A DNA stretch of 64,000 nucleotides from Croceibacterium xixiisoli (GCF_009827305.1 NZ_WTYJ01000001.1:1178001-1242000), one strand, 5' to 3'; positions 36,318-47,133 are shown, counted from the stretch's first letter. A program made the numbers and translations. Notes: generated by a model from the letters alone, not told the origin.

Positions 36318-36843
36318 CGATGTGACCTTTCAAAATCTGGGTCATGGCTGCCGGCGTGCGACCCCCTCGCCGCCCTCATCGGCCATGTGATTTCGCGCCC
36401 CTACCCACGCTTCACTGTGAGTCAACGATACTGCGATCTATTAGCATTATGGCCATCAGCGCGATGGCTGATCGTGTCCACCATTTCCAAATAAATATCA
36501 TTTTATAACAATGATATAGACTGTTTTAACGTCAGGCATATGTCAACCATGCAGGGGCTGGATTTCGACTATCCAGCCACCGGAAGAGTGTATCACGCGG
36601 TTACAATCTGATGTGCGCCATCGTTCAGAAGTGCTTGGGTGGGGGCAATGCATGGCTGGAGTTCCATATGCATCGAACAGCATATATGCGCCGGCATTGT
36701 CCGATCGTGTGAGCAATGTGGATTTCAGCTGTTGATTGCGGAATAGCCAAAACATGCTATCCCATTCAGTGCGAATTGTTCGCAACAATGTGATTTGCAA
36801 CTATCAAACATATGTTGCTTTATTCATATATGATGGGCGTTGA
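36318..36843. promoter_or_regulatory. AT-rich 526-base divergent intergenic region
   Basis: No credible gene is present; an 85-codon leftward frame (36543-36800) has no recognisable features. The left half serves the receptor gene and contains an inverted repeat at 36495-36517. The right half, before the ModE-like regulator, contains four CATATG or CATATATG motifs (36665, 36681, 36809, 36825), the last two within 35 bases of the regulator start, suggesting autoregulation. The low G+C contrasts with flanking genes. Confidence 0.55.
36495..36517. promoter_or_regulatory. Inverted repeat, possible Fur-like operator
   Basis: ATATCATT, seven bases, then AATGATAT: a perfect 8-bp inverted repeat 178 bases before the receptor start. 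The size and the ATCATT/AATGAT arms resemble Fur-type boxes and would suit an iron receptor, but a TetR-type or other site is equally possible. Confidence 0.4.
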
Positions 36844-37920
36844 ATGATCAGGATCGAGATTGCCCCGCAGTGGCGTTTCCGCAGGGATGGTGATCCGTCA
36901 TCGACCCTGGTGCTGCTCGATCTGCTGAACGAGATCCGAGCCAGCGGAAAGATCACCACCGCTGCCGAAAATGCCAAGCTCTCCTATCGCCATGCCTGGA
37001 ACCTGATCGAGGCCTGGGGCGTGTTTTTCGAAACGCCGCTGGTGGAACGGCAACGGGGCAAGGGCACCAGCCTGACGCCGCTGGGGGAAAAGCTGGTCTG
37101 GGCCGGGCAGCGGCTGCAGGCCCGGCTTGGCCCACAGCTGCAAAATCTGTCGCAGGAGCTGGAAACGGAGATCAACCAGTTCCTGCCCCAGGCGACCAAC
37201 ACGCTGCGCATTCATGCCAGCCACGGCTTTGCCATTTCCACGCTGCGCGACATGCTCGACCGGGAAACGGACGTTTCCTTCGATCTGCGTTATGTCAGCA
37301 ACCCCGCTTCGCTGGTATCGCTGACCAAGGGCGCCTGCGACATCGCCGGCATGCACCTGCCGCAAGGGCCGCTGCGCAAGGCCAGCATCGCGGCGACGCG
37401 TGAACTGATCGAACGTGCCGATCACCGCGTGATCGGCTTCGTGACGCGGGAAATGGGGCTGATCGTCAAGCCGGGCAATCCGTTGCGGATTTCCAATCTG
37501 GAACGCCTGACCGATCCGGCCGTGCGCTTCGTCAATCGCGATGCCAATTCCGGATCGCGCCTGTTGTTCGATCAGCTGCTGGGCCAGCATGGCATCGATG
37601 TGCGGCGGATCAGCGGCTATGGCCTGACCGAATTCACTCATGCTGCCGTCGCCGCCTATGTCGCCAGCGGCATGGCCGATGCCGCGTTTGGCGTGGAGGC
37701 GGCCGCACGCCAGTTCGATCTCGATTTCGTGCGGCTGGTGACGGAGGATTATTTCTTCGTCTGCCGCGCCGAAACGCTGGAACTGGAATCGGTGAAGCAG
37801 CTGCTGGACCTGATGCGCAGCCGGCCGTTCCACGATGCGATCATGCAATTGCCCGGCTATATTCCCAAGGACATGGGCGTGGTGCGCAGCATTCCGGAGA
37901 TGTTCCGCAGCGCCGATTGA
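36844..37920 (+). CDS. ModE-like HTH regulator with PBP-like sensor domain
   Basis: A 358-residue protein. Residues ~20-100 form a ModE/LysR-type winged helix (LLDLLNEIRASGKITTAAEN, SYRHAWNLIEAWGVFFETPL, RGKGTSLTPLGEKLV); residues ~110-340 match the periplasmic-binding-protein-like domain (PF12727) used to sense oxyanions or molybdopterin-related ligands (LIVKPGNPLRISNLERL, NRDANSGSRLLFDQLLG). It is followed by a small gene and a YdeP-type molybdoenzyme on the opposite strand, its probable target. CATATG-core repeats lie in both promoters. Confidence 0.82.
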   Translation: MIRIEIAPQWRFRRDGDPSSTLVLLDLLNEIRASGKITTAAENAKLSYRHAWNLIEAWGVFFETPLVERQRGKGTSLTPLGEKLVWAGQRLQARLGPQLQNLSQELETEINQFLPQATNTLRIHASHGFAISTLRDMLDRETDVSFDLRYVSNPASLVSLTKGACDIAGMHLPQGPLRKASIAATRELIERADHRVIGFVTREMGLIVKPGNPLRISNLERLTDPAVRFVNRDANSGSRLLFDQLLGQHGIDVRRISGYGLTEFTHAAVAAYVASGMADAAFGVEAAARQFDLDFVRLVTEDYFFVCRAETLELESVKQLLDLMRSRPFHDAIMQLPGYIPKDMGVVRSIPEMFRSAD

Positions 37921-37938
37921 GCGCTGCCGGCAATCCCA

Positions 37939-38253
37939 TCAGGCAGGGTCGTTGGCAGCATCCAGCACAGGCATGCCAAGCGCGTAGAATGTCCGCTGGG
38001 TGCGCTCATCGCGCCGGGTCACGGCCAATTGGCCGGTGAGGGAAAGCTGTTCCACTTCGCGCAGCACCAGCGCATGTTCTACGCCCAGCAGCCGGGCGAA
38101 GCTGCGACTGTCCTGCGCGACATTCAGCATCGCCCCGGCCAGGATCCCCGCCGCCAGCGGCGACAGCAGCGGATCGGCGGCGCATTGCCGTTCCACTTCC
38201 GCCATATAGACGGCTGCCGGATCGCTGGGGTGGAGATCGGGTTGCGAGGCCAT
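37939..38253 (-). CDS. Small winged-helix-like protein of the YdeP locus
   Basis: A 104-residue protein I do not recognise as a named family. The middle and C-terminal part (SRSFARLLGVEHALVLREVE, QLSLTGQLAVTRRDERTQR, TFYALG) has the helix-helix-wing look of a MarR/ArsR-type DNA-binding fold. It starts 5 bases after the molybdoenzyme stop, so it is expressed with it, and could be a co-regulator or maturation factor. Function remains open. Confidence 0.65.
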   Translation of the reverse strand: MASQPDLHPSDPAAVYMAEVERQCAADPLLSPLAAGILAGAMLNVAQDSRSFARLLGVEHALVLREVEQLSLTGQLAVTRRDERTQRTFYALGMPVLDAANDPA

Positions 38254-38258
38254 GGCGG

Positions 38259-40565
<2,307 letters not shown>

Positions 40566-40804
40566 CAGACCATACCCCCCATGCGACCCGAAAGGGCAGG
40601 GTTGAAATGGTTTTCATATGAACTGTTGATCATATTCGTCACGTCTGACGTACTGGGATTTTTGGTCATGCTCCCAGATACACCCGCGAGATTTGGCGGA
40701 GAATATGACTATTTCTGCCGAACGGAGCCGCAATCATATGTTGTCAAAAACATATGGACTGGGGCTTAATAGGTAATCCTTGCATATATGCGCACATCTT
40801 CCAT
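40566..40804 (-). promoter_or_regulatory. ydeP promoter region with repeated CATATG motifs
   Basis: This 239-base AT-rich gap contains CATATG at 40615, 40735 and 40751 and CATATATG at 40783. The 12-mer GCATATATGCGC at 40782-40793 is identical to one at 36680-36691 before the ModE-like regulator. The shared motif suggests a common operator. Confidence 0.5.
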
Positions 40805-42115
40805 TCAACCGGGCAGTTCGACGCGTGCGATGGTGCCTCCTCCCGGTGCATGGAACAGGGTGACCCTGCCATTGTGGCGTTCGACGACCTGCCGGACCAG
40901 ATTGAGACCAAGCCCGGTTCCGCTTGACCGTGGCTTCAGTCGATAGAATTCCTCGAACACCCGCTCCCGTTCGCTTTCGGGGATACCGGGCCCATCGTCT
41001 CCGACTTCAAATGATCGCTCGTGAACCCGAATGATGACTCGGTTTCCGCCATGTTCGACAGCATTCTGAACCAGATTGGTCAGCACGCGTTCGATCGCGC
41101 CCCTGTCCACACGTACCGGGAGATCCTGATCGGCCAGCACCTCGATCGATTTGCCCGCTGCGATCAGAAGCGGGGCGAGATCCGCCGCCGTCTGCCGAAC
41201 GAGATCTGCCAGATTGACCACTTCCTTCGGCCCGTCATGCTGCATGCGCTGAAGGTCCAGCAATTGTTCGGCCAGATTGGCCAGTCGCGCCACGGTGGCG
41301 GACAGTTGCTGCCGCGTGGCAGAATCGCTGGCTTCGATCTTGACCTGCAGCAGCGCGATCGGGGTCCGCAGTTCATGGGCTGCCGAAGCGATGAAGCGGC
41401 GCTGGCGTTCGTAATCTTCATCCAGCCGCGTGAGCGCGTCATTCACGGCGCGGACCAGCGGTTCGATTTCGCGCGGAACCTCCGCCTCCGACAGGCGCAC
41501 ACCCCGACGGTTGGCGTCGATGTTTTTCGCCTCCTGCGCGATGCGTTTGAGGCCGGCCAGCGATCGGTTGACGATTACGGGCGTGGCCACAATCGTGACC
41601 AGCGCCAGGACCAGGAAGATCGGCACCACGATCATGTTGGAGAACAGCGCCACCGTCCAGGTGATGGTGGTAATCGGTCCATGTCCGATTACTGTCAGCG
41701 GGCCAACGGGCCCGGTTTCCTGACGAACAACCGCCGTCAATTCACGGGGGCCGCCCCGCAAATGCGCATAGCGCACCTCGTCCAGCGCCGCCACGAGAGA
41801 GGCATATTGCGATGGCACCTGGCCAAAGGATACGGTGCGTCCGGCGTCATCTTTCGCCACGAACCACAGCCCGGGCGCATCCCGTTGCATCCGCTGCAGT
41901 TCGGGGGTCATGCGAACCGCCAGATCGCCCTGCGGGTTTCGCACGATGGCCTGGGCGGCAATCCTCGTCAGCGCCTCATCCGCATAGCTGCCACCACTAT
42001 CCAGCCGCAGCAGCACAGCCGCAATGGTCGCAAAGGTGATCAGCGAAATCACCAGCTGAAAGATCAGCGGTTTGACGATCAGCCGCCGTTTCAGGGATGG
42101 TTGCCGGGCCGTCAT
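40805..42115 (-). CDS. Sensor histidine kinase (HAMP-HisKA-HATPase)
   Basis: A 436-residue membrane kinase: helix 1 at ~16-37, periplasmic sensor ~40-150, helix 2 at ~158-180, HAMP linker, HisKA with FIASAAHELRTPIALLQ (His ~247), and HATPase boxes NLVQNAVEHGG, VGDDGPGIPE and GTGLGLNLVRQVVE. All catalytic boxes are intact. Its ATG overlaps the stop of the response-regulator gene by 4 bases, so they form a classical two-component pair. The signal is unknown. Confidence 0.93.
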   Translation of the reverse strand: MTARQPSLKRRLIVKPLIFQLVISLITFATIAAVLLRLDSGGSYADEALTRIAAQAIVRNPQGDLAVRMTPELQRMQRDAPGLWFVAKDDAGRTVSFGQVPSQYASLVAALDEVRYAHLRGGPRELTAVVRQETGPVGPLTVIGHGPITTITWTVALFSNMIVVPIFLVLALVTIVATPVIVNRSLAGLKRIAQEAKNIDANRRGVRLSEAEVPREIEPLVRAVNDALTRLDEDYERQRRFIASAAHELRTPIALLQVKIEASDSATRQQLSATVARLANLAEQLLDLQRMQHDGPKEVVNLADLVRQTAADLAPLLIAAGKSIEVLADQDLPVRVDRGAIERVLTNLVQNAVEHGGNRVIIRVHERSFEVGDDGPGIPESERERVFEEFYRLKPRSSGTGLGLNLVRQVVERHNGRVTLFHAPGGGTIARVELPG

Positions 42116-42786
42116 GCGCTGTCTCTCAACAGATAGCCCACGCCCCGGATGGCGTGGATTTCCACCCCCGCGCCGGCGTCCGCCAGTTTGCGCCGCAAGC
42201 GGGAAATGTGTGAATCCAGCGTGTTGGACTGAACTTCATCGTCAAAGCCATAGACCGCACGTTCCAGCGTTTCGCGCAGCACAGTGCGGCCACGACGGCG
42301 GACCAGCGTTGCCAACACGCAGGTCTCCCGCCGCGGCAGTTCAAGCCGCAGCTCTCCCACGCGGGCTTCTTCGAACGTCATGTCGAAAACCAGTTCGCCA
42401 ATCCGCACCTCATCCAGATGAAGCTCCCCCGGCCGGCGCCGCACGGCGCGAATGCGCGCCAGCAATTCCTGAAAGGCGAAGGGTTTGGCCAGATAGTCGT
42501 CGGCGCCTTCATCGAGCCCGGCGATCCGGTCCGTCAGTTCATTTCTGGCGCTCAGGATGATGATGGGAACACCGGAATTGGTTGCGCGCAGCGCGGGTAT
42601 CAGGGTCAGACCATCGCCATCAGGCAGGGTGCGGTCCAGAATCACGAGGTCATGCGCGCCACCACGAGCCGCTTCTGCCGCGAATGACAGGCAGTCCGCC
42701 CAATCGACGATATATTGCTCCCGCTCCAGCAGGGTGCGGATGGTGGCTGCCAGTTCGGCTTCGTCCTCAATCAGCAGAATCCGCAT
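42112..42786 (-). CDS. OmpR family response regulator
   Basis: A 224-residue protein. The receiver has the acidic pocket IEDEAE, phospho-Asp in LVILDRTLPDGDGL (Asp ~51) and a Lys in DYLAKPF; the C-terminal winged helix includes LPRRETCVLATLVRRRGR and NTLDSHISRLRRKLADAG. It is the partner of the downstream histidine kinase. Similar QseB/PmrA-like pairs respond to envelope stress or metals, but nothing in this window tells the target. Confidence 0.93.
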   Translation of the reverse strand: MRILLIEDEAELAATIRTLLEREQYIVDWADCLSFAAEAARGGAHDLVILDRTLPDGDGLTLIPALRATNSGVPIIILSARNELTDRIAGLDEGADDYLAKPFAFQELLARIRAVRRRPGELHLDEVRIGELVFDMTFEEARVGELRLELPRRETCVLATLVRRRGRTVLRETLERAVYGFDDEVQSNTLDSHISRLRRKLADAGAGVEIHAIRGVGYLLRDSA

Positions 42787-42795
42787 CAGGGTTGC

Positions 42796-42823
42796 CCAGT
42801 CTTCAGGTGCCAGTCTTCAGGTG
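42796..42823. repeat. Perfect 14-base tandem duplication at a gene end
   Basis: CCAGTCTTCAGGTG occurs twice in direct succession. The second copy contains the stop codon of the CPBP protease gene; the first copy extends the gap to the response-regulator gene. It looks like a recent slippage duplication with no effect on either protein. Confidence 0.9.
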
Positions 42824-43500
42824 ATGGAATAATGGAACAAGTGCAGCCCGTTATAGACGATATGCGTGATGGCTGGGGGCCAGATTGAACCTGTCTTGCG
42901 GAACAGCACGCCCGTCAGCAGCCCCACCAGCAGCGCGTCGAAGAAGATCACGCTCGGGCCATGCATCGCAGCGAAGATCAGGGCACTGCCAATGACGCTC
43001 ACCCAGGCGCCGTATCGGTTGAAGGCGTTGGCGATGACGCCGCGAAACACGAACTCTTCGCCCAAAGGCGTCAATATGGCGCCTGTGAGCACGAGGATGG
43101 ACAGCATCAGCGGACCGCTTTTGGCCACGACTTGGAAATCGGCTTGGGTGTTGGGTTCGGTGATGAACAGGAAATAGACATATTCGACGATGAAACTCGC
43201 GCCGAATGCGAACAGGCCAACGGCGGCACCAATGATCAGCCATGAACTGCTGATCGTCCGGAAGCCAAACACCCGCAGGCGGCGAATACGCAGCGCGAAG
43301 GCGGCAAACAGGGCCGCCATGCCGGCGATGCCGTTGACGGCCGTACCGGCAAGCCCGCGCAACACAGCCTGTTCAGGCGGCAATTGGACCATCCACAACA
43401 GCAGTGGGACCAGCAGCGCGACATAGGTGACCAGTGCGATCGTGACCTCAGGCCAGCCAGGGCTTTGCCAGGTCAGGTTGGGGGCAGCATTTGATTGCAT
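42817..43500 (-). CDS. CPBP family intramembrane metalloprotease
   Basis: From the ATG at 43498-43500, preceded by GGAG, the protein has 227 residues and about six to eight helices. The Abi/CPBP motif 1 is GEEFVFRGVIANAFNR (EExxxR), motif 2 IFAAMHG (H) and motif 3 ITHIVYNGLHL (HxxxN), so the protease site appears complete. An in-frame GTG at 43536 could add 12 residues. Members process prenylated or peptide substrates, often in bacteriocin immunity; role here unknown. Confidence 0.87.
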   Translation of the reverse strand: MQSNAAPNLTWQSPGWPEVTIALVTYVALLVPLLLWMVQLPPEQAVLRGLAGTAVNGIAGMAALFAAFALRIRRLRVFGFRTISSSWLIIGAAVGLFAFGASFIVEYVYFLFITEPNTQADFQVVAKSGPLMLSILVLTGAILTPLGEEFVFRGVIANAFNRYGAWVSVIGSALIFAAMHGPSVIFFDALLVGLLTGVLFRKTGSIWPPAITHIVYNGLHLFHYSIT

Positions 43501-43672
43501 CGGCGCATCTCCGGTGATGCCGCAGGATATCGGCACAGGATATCGGCAAGGGTCAGCCGCCCTGCGGCCAACCCGGGATTGTCATCCGTCTCGAACTAGA
43601 TGTTCAAAATTGCCTAAACATTGCGCCCGGACGGGCTGATCCGAAAAGGGGGTGACAGGCAACAGCATCGCA

Positions 43673-44113
43673 TCATTCGCAGCGATACCAGCGCCCGTCG
43701 CGCGCGCGGTAGCTGTCTGAACGCTCGTCATAATTGCCGTAGCGTTCCATACAGTAGTTGCGGCGATCGCGTTTCTCCCGGTCATTGCGGTTGCCGCTGG
43801 TGGCAGCGGCGATGACGCCGGCCAGCACCGCAGCCCCGACCACGCCAATGACGATGCCATCGGTCTTGGCGTCATTGCGGCGGTCCCGCTCCCGGTTTCT
43901 GTCGCGATCGCGGCTGCGGTTGCGCTCCGCCTCCTCGCGGTTGCGGCGTTGCTGATCGCGTTCGCAGCGTTCGCGGTCACGCCCCTCGCGCGACCAGCAG
44001 GATGATGCATTGCCCCAGCTCTGCGCGTGGGCGGGGGCCGCAATGGGGGCGACCGGAAAAGCGAGGGTTACAGCGGCGGTGATCGAAAGCCATCGGCCAG
44101 TGCGCGAAGTCAT
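43673..44113 (-). CDS. Secreted BA14K-like protein
   Basis: A 146-residue protein from the ATG at 44111-44113 with a signal peptide ending APAHAQ, then a strongly charged Arg/Asp/Glu/Asn segment, one hydrophobic helix (GIVIGVVGAAVLAGVIAA) and a C-terminal CMERYGNYDERSDSYRARDG with RWYRCE. The last part fits the BA14K family (C-x-x-R-Y-x-x-Y-D...DG-x-x-x-x-C), Brucella immunoreactive proteins of unknown function in alphaproteobacteria. Divergent from the EF-hand gene. Confidence 0.7.
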   Translation of the reverse strand: MTSRTGRWLSITAAVTLAFPVAPIAAPAHAQSWGNASSCWSREGRDRERCERDQQRRNREEAERNRSRDRDRNRERDRRNDAKTDGIVIGVVGAAVLAGVIAAATSGNRNDREKRDRRNYCMERYGNYDERSDSYRARDGRWYRCE

Positions 44114-44250
44114 GGGCAATACTCCTGGAAGCGCACCCATGCTCCGGGTGCCTGCTCCAGAAATCATCCGGACATTGTCTCAACATGGCGTCAGGCTGAC
44201 GCAATGCTCGCCACCGATCCCCATCAGACCCGAACTGAAAAGGATCTCCG

Positions 44251-44610
44251 ATGAAAATGCCCGTTCTTGTGGCTCTTGCCCTGATTGCCCCATTCGCGGC
44301 CCACGCCCAGCCTGCGGGGGCTGGCGCGACCTTTGACGCCATGGATGGCAATGGAGACGGGCAGATCAGCAGAGCAGAATATGCCAGCTATCTCAGCCAG
44401 CGCTTTTCCGAGCAGGCCGAGGCCATGGATGCTGCTTTCGAACAGATCGACGCCGACCGGAATGGCTTGATCAGCAAGGAAGAGGCTGCGGCAGTGCCGG
44501 CCATCGCAAGTGCCTTCGACGCGCTGGACGCCAACAAGGATGGCGGCCTTTCCAAGGCGGAAATGCAAGATGCCCTTTCAAAGGCGCAGGCATTGCAGGG
44601 CGCGAACTGA
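44251..44610 (+). CDS. Secreted EF-hand calcium-binding protein
   Basis: A 119-residue protein with signal peptide (VLVALALIAPFAAHA) and three EF-hand loops: DGNGDGQISRAE, DADRNGLISKEE and DANKDGGLSKAE, each with Asp/Asn at positions 1, 3, 5 and Glu at 12. Probably a periplasmic Ca2+ binder. AGGA precedes the ATG by seven bases. A G+C-rich inverted repeat follows the stop. Confidence 0.88.
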   Translation: MKMPVLVALALIAPFAAHAQPAGAGATFDAMDGNGDGQISRAEYASYLSQRFSEQAEAMDAAFEQIDADRNGLISKEEAAAVPAIASAFDALDANKDGGLSKAEMQDALSKAQALQGAN

Positions 44611-44618
44611 CAAATCTT

Positions 44619-44656
44619 TGCGGTCGGCCGGCGCGGTATCGCTTTGGCTGACCGCA
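44619..44656. terminator. Possible bidirectional terminator between EF-hand gene and tRNA-Phe
   Basis: TGCGGTCGGCC (44619-44629) can pair with GGCTGACCGCA (44646-44656) with one G-T, giving 11 pairs and a 16-base loop. It lies between two convergent units. There is no T-run on either strand, so support is modest. Confidence 0.35.
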
Positions 44657-44710
44657 TAACACAGCGAACCGCGTTGCGGCCGGGTCAGATCAAATGCTGC
44701 AAAAGGAAAG

Positions 44711-44786
44711 TGGTGCCCGGGGACGGATTCGAACCGCCGACACTGCGATTTTCAGTCGCATGCTCTACCAACTGAGCTACCCGGGC
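44711..44786 (-). tRNA. tRNA-Phe (GAA)
   Basis: On the reverse strand a 76-base cloverleaf starts GCCCGGGTAGCTCAGTTGG and ends with encoded CCA (44711-44713). The acceptor arms GCCCGGG/CCCGGGC pair perfectly, the T loop reads GGTTCGAATCC, and the anticodon GAA (44751-44753 as TTC on the + strand) is at tRNA positions 34-36 within CTGAAAA. No integrated element is visible at its 3' side. Confidence 0.97.
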
Positions 44787-44897
44787 GTTGCTGTCATGGC
44801 TGGCTGTTGCCGCCTGTCAGCGTTTGGAGGCCGGCCCTATGACGAAGGGCGCGACGCTTGGCAAGAGGGTTTTGGTGCTTTTCTTGCGATGTGCTGA

Positions 44898-45062
44898 TCA
44901 ATTGTCGCGCGACTGGTCTTCGGGCAGGGCCGGCGGGCCGGGCACGGCGTAGCTTTCATCGAACCAGCTGGCGAGGTCGAGGTCGCGGCAGCGGGCCGAA
45001 CAGAAGGGGGTGAACTGTTCGCTGCGGGGCTTCTTGCACATGGGGCAGGGGCGCTTGGTCAT
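44898..45062 (-). CDS. yacG: DNA gyrase inhibitor YacG (zinc protein)
   Basis: The 54-residue protein from the ATG at 45060-45062 has the zinc-binding pattern CPMCKKPRSEQFTPFCSARC, four Cys as CxxC...CxxxC, and the DLASWFDESYAVPG tail of YacG. E. coli YacG binds GyrB and inhibits gyrase. The ATG overlaps the stop of the RNase E/G-like gene upstream, in an infA-maf-RNase-yacG run of leftward genes. Confidence 0.93.
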   Translation of the reverse strand: MTKRPCPMCKKPRSEQFTPFCSARCRDLDLASWFDESYAVPGPPALPEDQSRDN

Positions 45063-46033
45063 TGTGCCACCAACTGGGCCTGCGGCGCCTCCAGCGCAAG
45101 GGTAGGGGATGATTGCCAGCGAATGGGCCGTCCGGTCCGCCGCTGCAATTGTTCCAGCCATTCGGGGCGCAGCTCTGCTTCCAGGGCCGGATGTCCAGTC
45201 AACAGGATGGTGCCGGCGCCCGTCACACGCTCTGCCCGGCGCAGCAGCAGCCGTGCGGCCATGCCGACGCGGTGGAAGCTGGCGCGGTGAAGCAACGATA
45301 CCCTTTCAAGCCGGGCGATGATCTGCACGAAGCCGAAGCCGTTCATCGCCGTGCGTTCATGCGGCCAATCGGCCAGCTGTTCCGCCAGCACCTGATCCAG
45401 CGTGCGCCGGTCATCCTTGGTGGCCAGGGTGGGGAAATCCACCCCGATCGATCCGCCCAGATCAAAACGACGCAATGCATCGGCGACAGCTCTGGCAGCG
45501 GCCTGCGCCAGCGCGGTGGCCGGGCCCGATCCATCGACATCGATCAGGCTCATCGCCGGGGTGGCGCTGAACAGCAGTTGCCCGCCGGGGAACGATGTTT
45601 CACGGGCAAAGGCTTCGCCCACCAGATCGTCCCAGTCGCAGGCGGGGAAGCACGGCACGATTCGCACGCTGGCGCCTTCGGCCTGCAGGCGATTTGCCAG
45701 CGATGGTGCCGGCTGCACATCGGCATTGGTTGGTCGCGCACGGGCGCGCTTGTGCCGGCCACGTTCGGCCATGGCGGGGCGGGTGATGGTCAGGCGGATC
45801 GGGGCGCCTTCGGCCGCGTCGCGCGGCAGGCGTTCCACCAGGGCATCCTCCCCGCTGGCGAAGCGGGCCAGACCCTGGCTGCTGCCCGATGCGCGGGATA
45901 TCAGCTTGGCATCTTCTATCTGGCCGGGGGTCAGTGCGCCGGACCATTCCATGCGCGCCGCCCGAATGCTGTCACCCTGCAGCAGGATCGCGCGGGTTTC
46001 GCCGATCCCGTCTTCGACCAGCCATTCAGCCAA
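45059..46033 (-). CDS. Short RNase E/G-like protein
   Basis: A 324-residue protein related to the catalytic part of RNase E/G: MSLIDVDGSGPATALAQA parallels the first catalytic Asp region, FDLGGSIGVDFPTLATKDD the second, and NGFGFVQIIARLERVSL the following strand. Both Asp positions are kept. The N-terminal S1 domain of full-length RNase G and the CxxxC Zn-link are not obvious, so activity is uncertain. It overlaps yacG by 4 bases and maf by 8, a sphingomonad housekeeping group. Confidence 0.72.
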   Translation of the reverse strand: MAEWLVEDGIGETRAILLQGDSIRAARMEWSGALTPGQIEDAKLISRASGSSQGLARFASGEDALVERLPRDAAEGAPIRLTITRPAMAERGRHKRARARPTNADVQPAPSLANRLQAEGASVRIVPCFPACDWDDLVGEAFARETSFPGGQLLFSATPAMSLIDVDGSGPATALAQAAARAVADALRRFDLGGSIGVDFPTLATKDDRRTLDQVLAEQLADWPHERTAMNGFGFVQIIARLERVSLLHRASFHRVGMAARLLLRRAERVTGAGTILLTGHPALEAELRPEWLEQLQRRTGRPIRWQSSPTLALEAPQAQLVAQ

Positions 46034-46607
46034 GGGCGAAGCCTGCGGATTTGAGCAGGGCGCGGGTTTCGAACAACGGCAGGCCGACGACGCCCGAATG
46101 GCTGCCGGAAATGCCCGCGATCAGCCCTTCGGCGCTGCCCTGGATGGCATAGCCGCCGGCCTTGCCTTCCCATTCGCCGCCGGCGAGATAATCGCGGATT
46201 TCTTCATCCGACAGCCGCTTGAAGCGGACCTCGGTAACGCTCAGCCGTTCGCGCAGCTTGCCGTCAGGCGCGCGCAGGGCGATGGCGGAGAGCACCTGGT
46301 GACGCCGGCCTGACAGCAGTTCCAGGCATTTGCGGGCCGTGTCGCCATCTTCCGCCTTTGGCAGAATGCGGCGGCCGCAGGCGACCACCGTGTCGCCGGC
46401 CAGCACATGTTCTGCACCCTGCGGCAGAGCCAGCGCCTTTTCCCGCGCCATGCGTGTGGCATAATCGCGCGGCAGTTCGGCCTTGAGCGGGGTTTCGTCG
46501 ATATCGGCGGGCTCGATGCGCAACGCAATCGTCCCCAGCCGCGCAATCAGTTCGCGGCGTCTCGGGCTGGCAGATGCGAGGATCAGTTGCGGGGCGTTCA
46601 CGCCCAC
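46026..46607 (-). CDS. maf: Maf family nucleoside triphosphate pyrophosphatase
   Basis: A 193-residue Maf/YhdE-type enzyme that hydrolyses non-canonical dTTP/UTP analogues. Motifs: LILASASPRRRELIARLG at the N-terminus, HVLAGDTVVACGRRILPKAE with the active Asp, RLSDEEIRDYLAGGEWEGKA and GYAIQGSAEGLI. The start is a GTG (46607, or GTG 46601) because no ATG is available in frame. It overlaps the RNase E/G-like gene by 8 bases. Confidence 0.92.
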   Translation of the reverse strand: MGVNAPQLILASASPRRRELIARLGTIALRIEPADIDETPLKAELPRDYATRMAREKALALPQGAEHVLAGDTVVACGRRILPKAEDGDTARKCLELLSGRRHQVLSAIALRAPDGKLRERLSVTEVRFKRLSDEEIRDYLAGGEWEGKAGGYAIQGSAEGLIAGISGSHSGVVGLPLFETRALLKSAGFALG

Positions 46608-46641
46608 GGGGTGATGTCCGACAGGATCGCCACGATGGAAA

Positions 46642-46887
46642 TCAGGACGGGCCGGGGCCGCCGCGACCCGGCATGAAGCGATAGGTGATGCGGGCCTTGG
46701 TCAGATCATAGGGGGTGAGTTCACACAGCACTTCGTCGCCCACAAGCACGCGGATGCGATTCTTGCGCATCCTGCCGGCAGTGTGACCCAGCACTTCATG
46801 GCCATTTTCAAGCTCTACCCGGAACATCGCATTGGGCAGAAGTTCCACCACCCTGCCGCGCATTTCGAGGAGTTCTTCTTTGGCCAT
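46642..46887 (-). CDS. infA: Translation initiation factor IF-1
   Basis: A complete S1-fold IF-1: [39 protein letters not shown] and [16 protein letters not shown]. At 81 residues it is slightly longer than E. coli IF-1 (72) through a Gly/Pro-rich tail (PGRGGPGPS). It binds the ribosomal A site during initiation. It heads the infA-maf-RNase-yacG run. Confidence 0.97.
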   Translation of the reverse strand: MAKEELLEMRGRVVELLPNAMFRVELENGHEVLGHTAGRMRKNRIRVLVGDEVLCELTPYDLTKARITYRFMPGRGGPGPS

Positions 46888-47133
46888 GCAGGGTCAGTTT
46901 CCGTAAGTGTGAATCAACATGGGCGGGGCCCATAGCCTTGCAAACCGCCAAAGGGAAGCCTTTACGCGGGCATGCCTGCCGGCAGGACAGTCTTTGCCGT
47001 CAACGCCCTGCCTTACAGTCGCGATACATCTGCGACACTTTATTACCCACCGCGACTTGCGAATTTGGCCTGTGACGGCGAGTTGCAGGATCAAGGGGAA
47101 CGGTGTTTTTCTTCTGGTTCAGGGATTACGATT

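Noticed and set aside
36543-36800. An 85-codon leftward frame in the ModE-regulator promoter
   Set aside because: No ribosome site or domain; the stretch is AT-rich regulatory DNA with repeated CATATG motifs.
44711-44786. Attachment site or integrated element at tRNA-Phe
   Set aside because: No integrase, no repeated tRNA 3' end and no composition change next to the tRNA.
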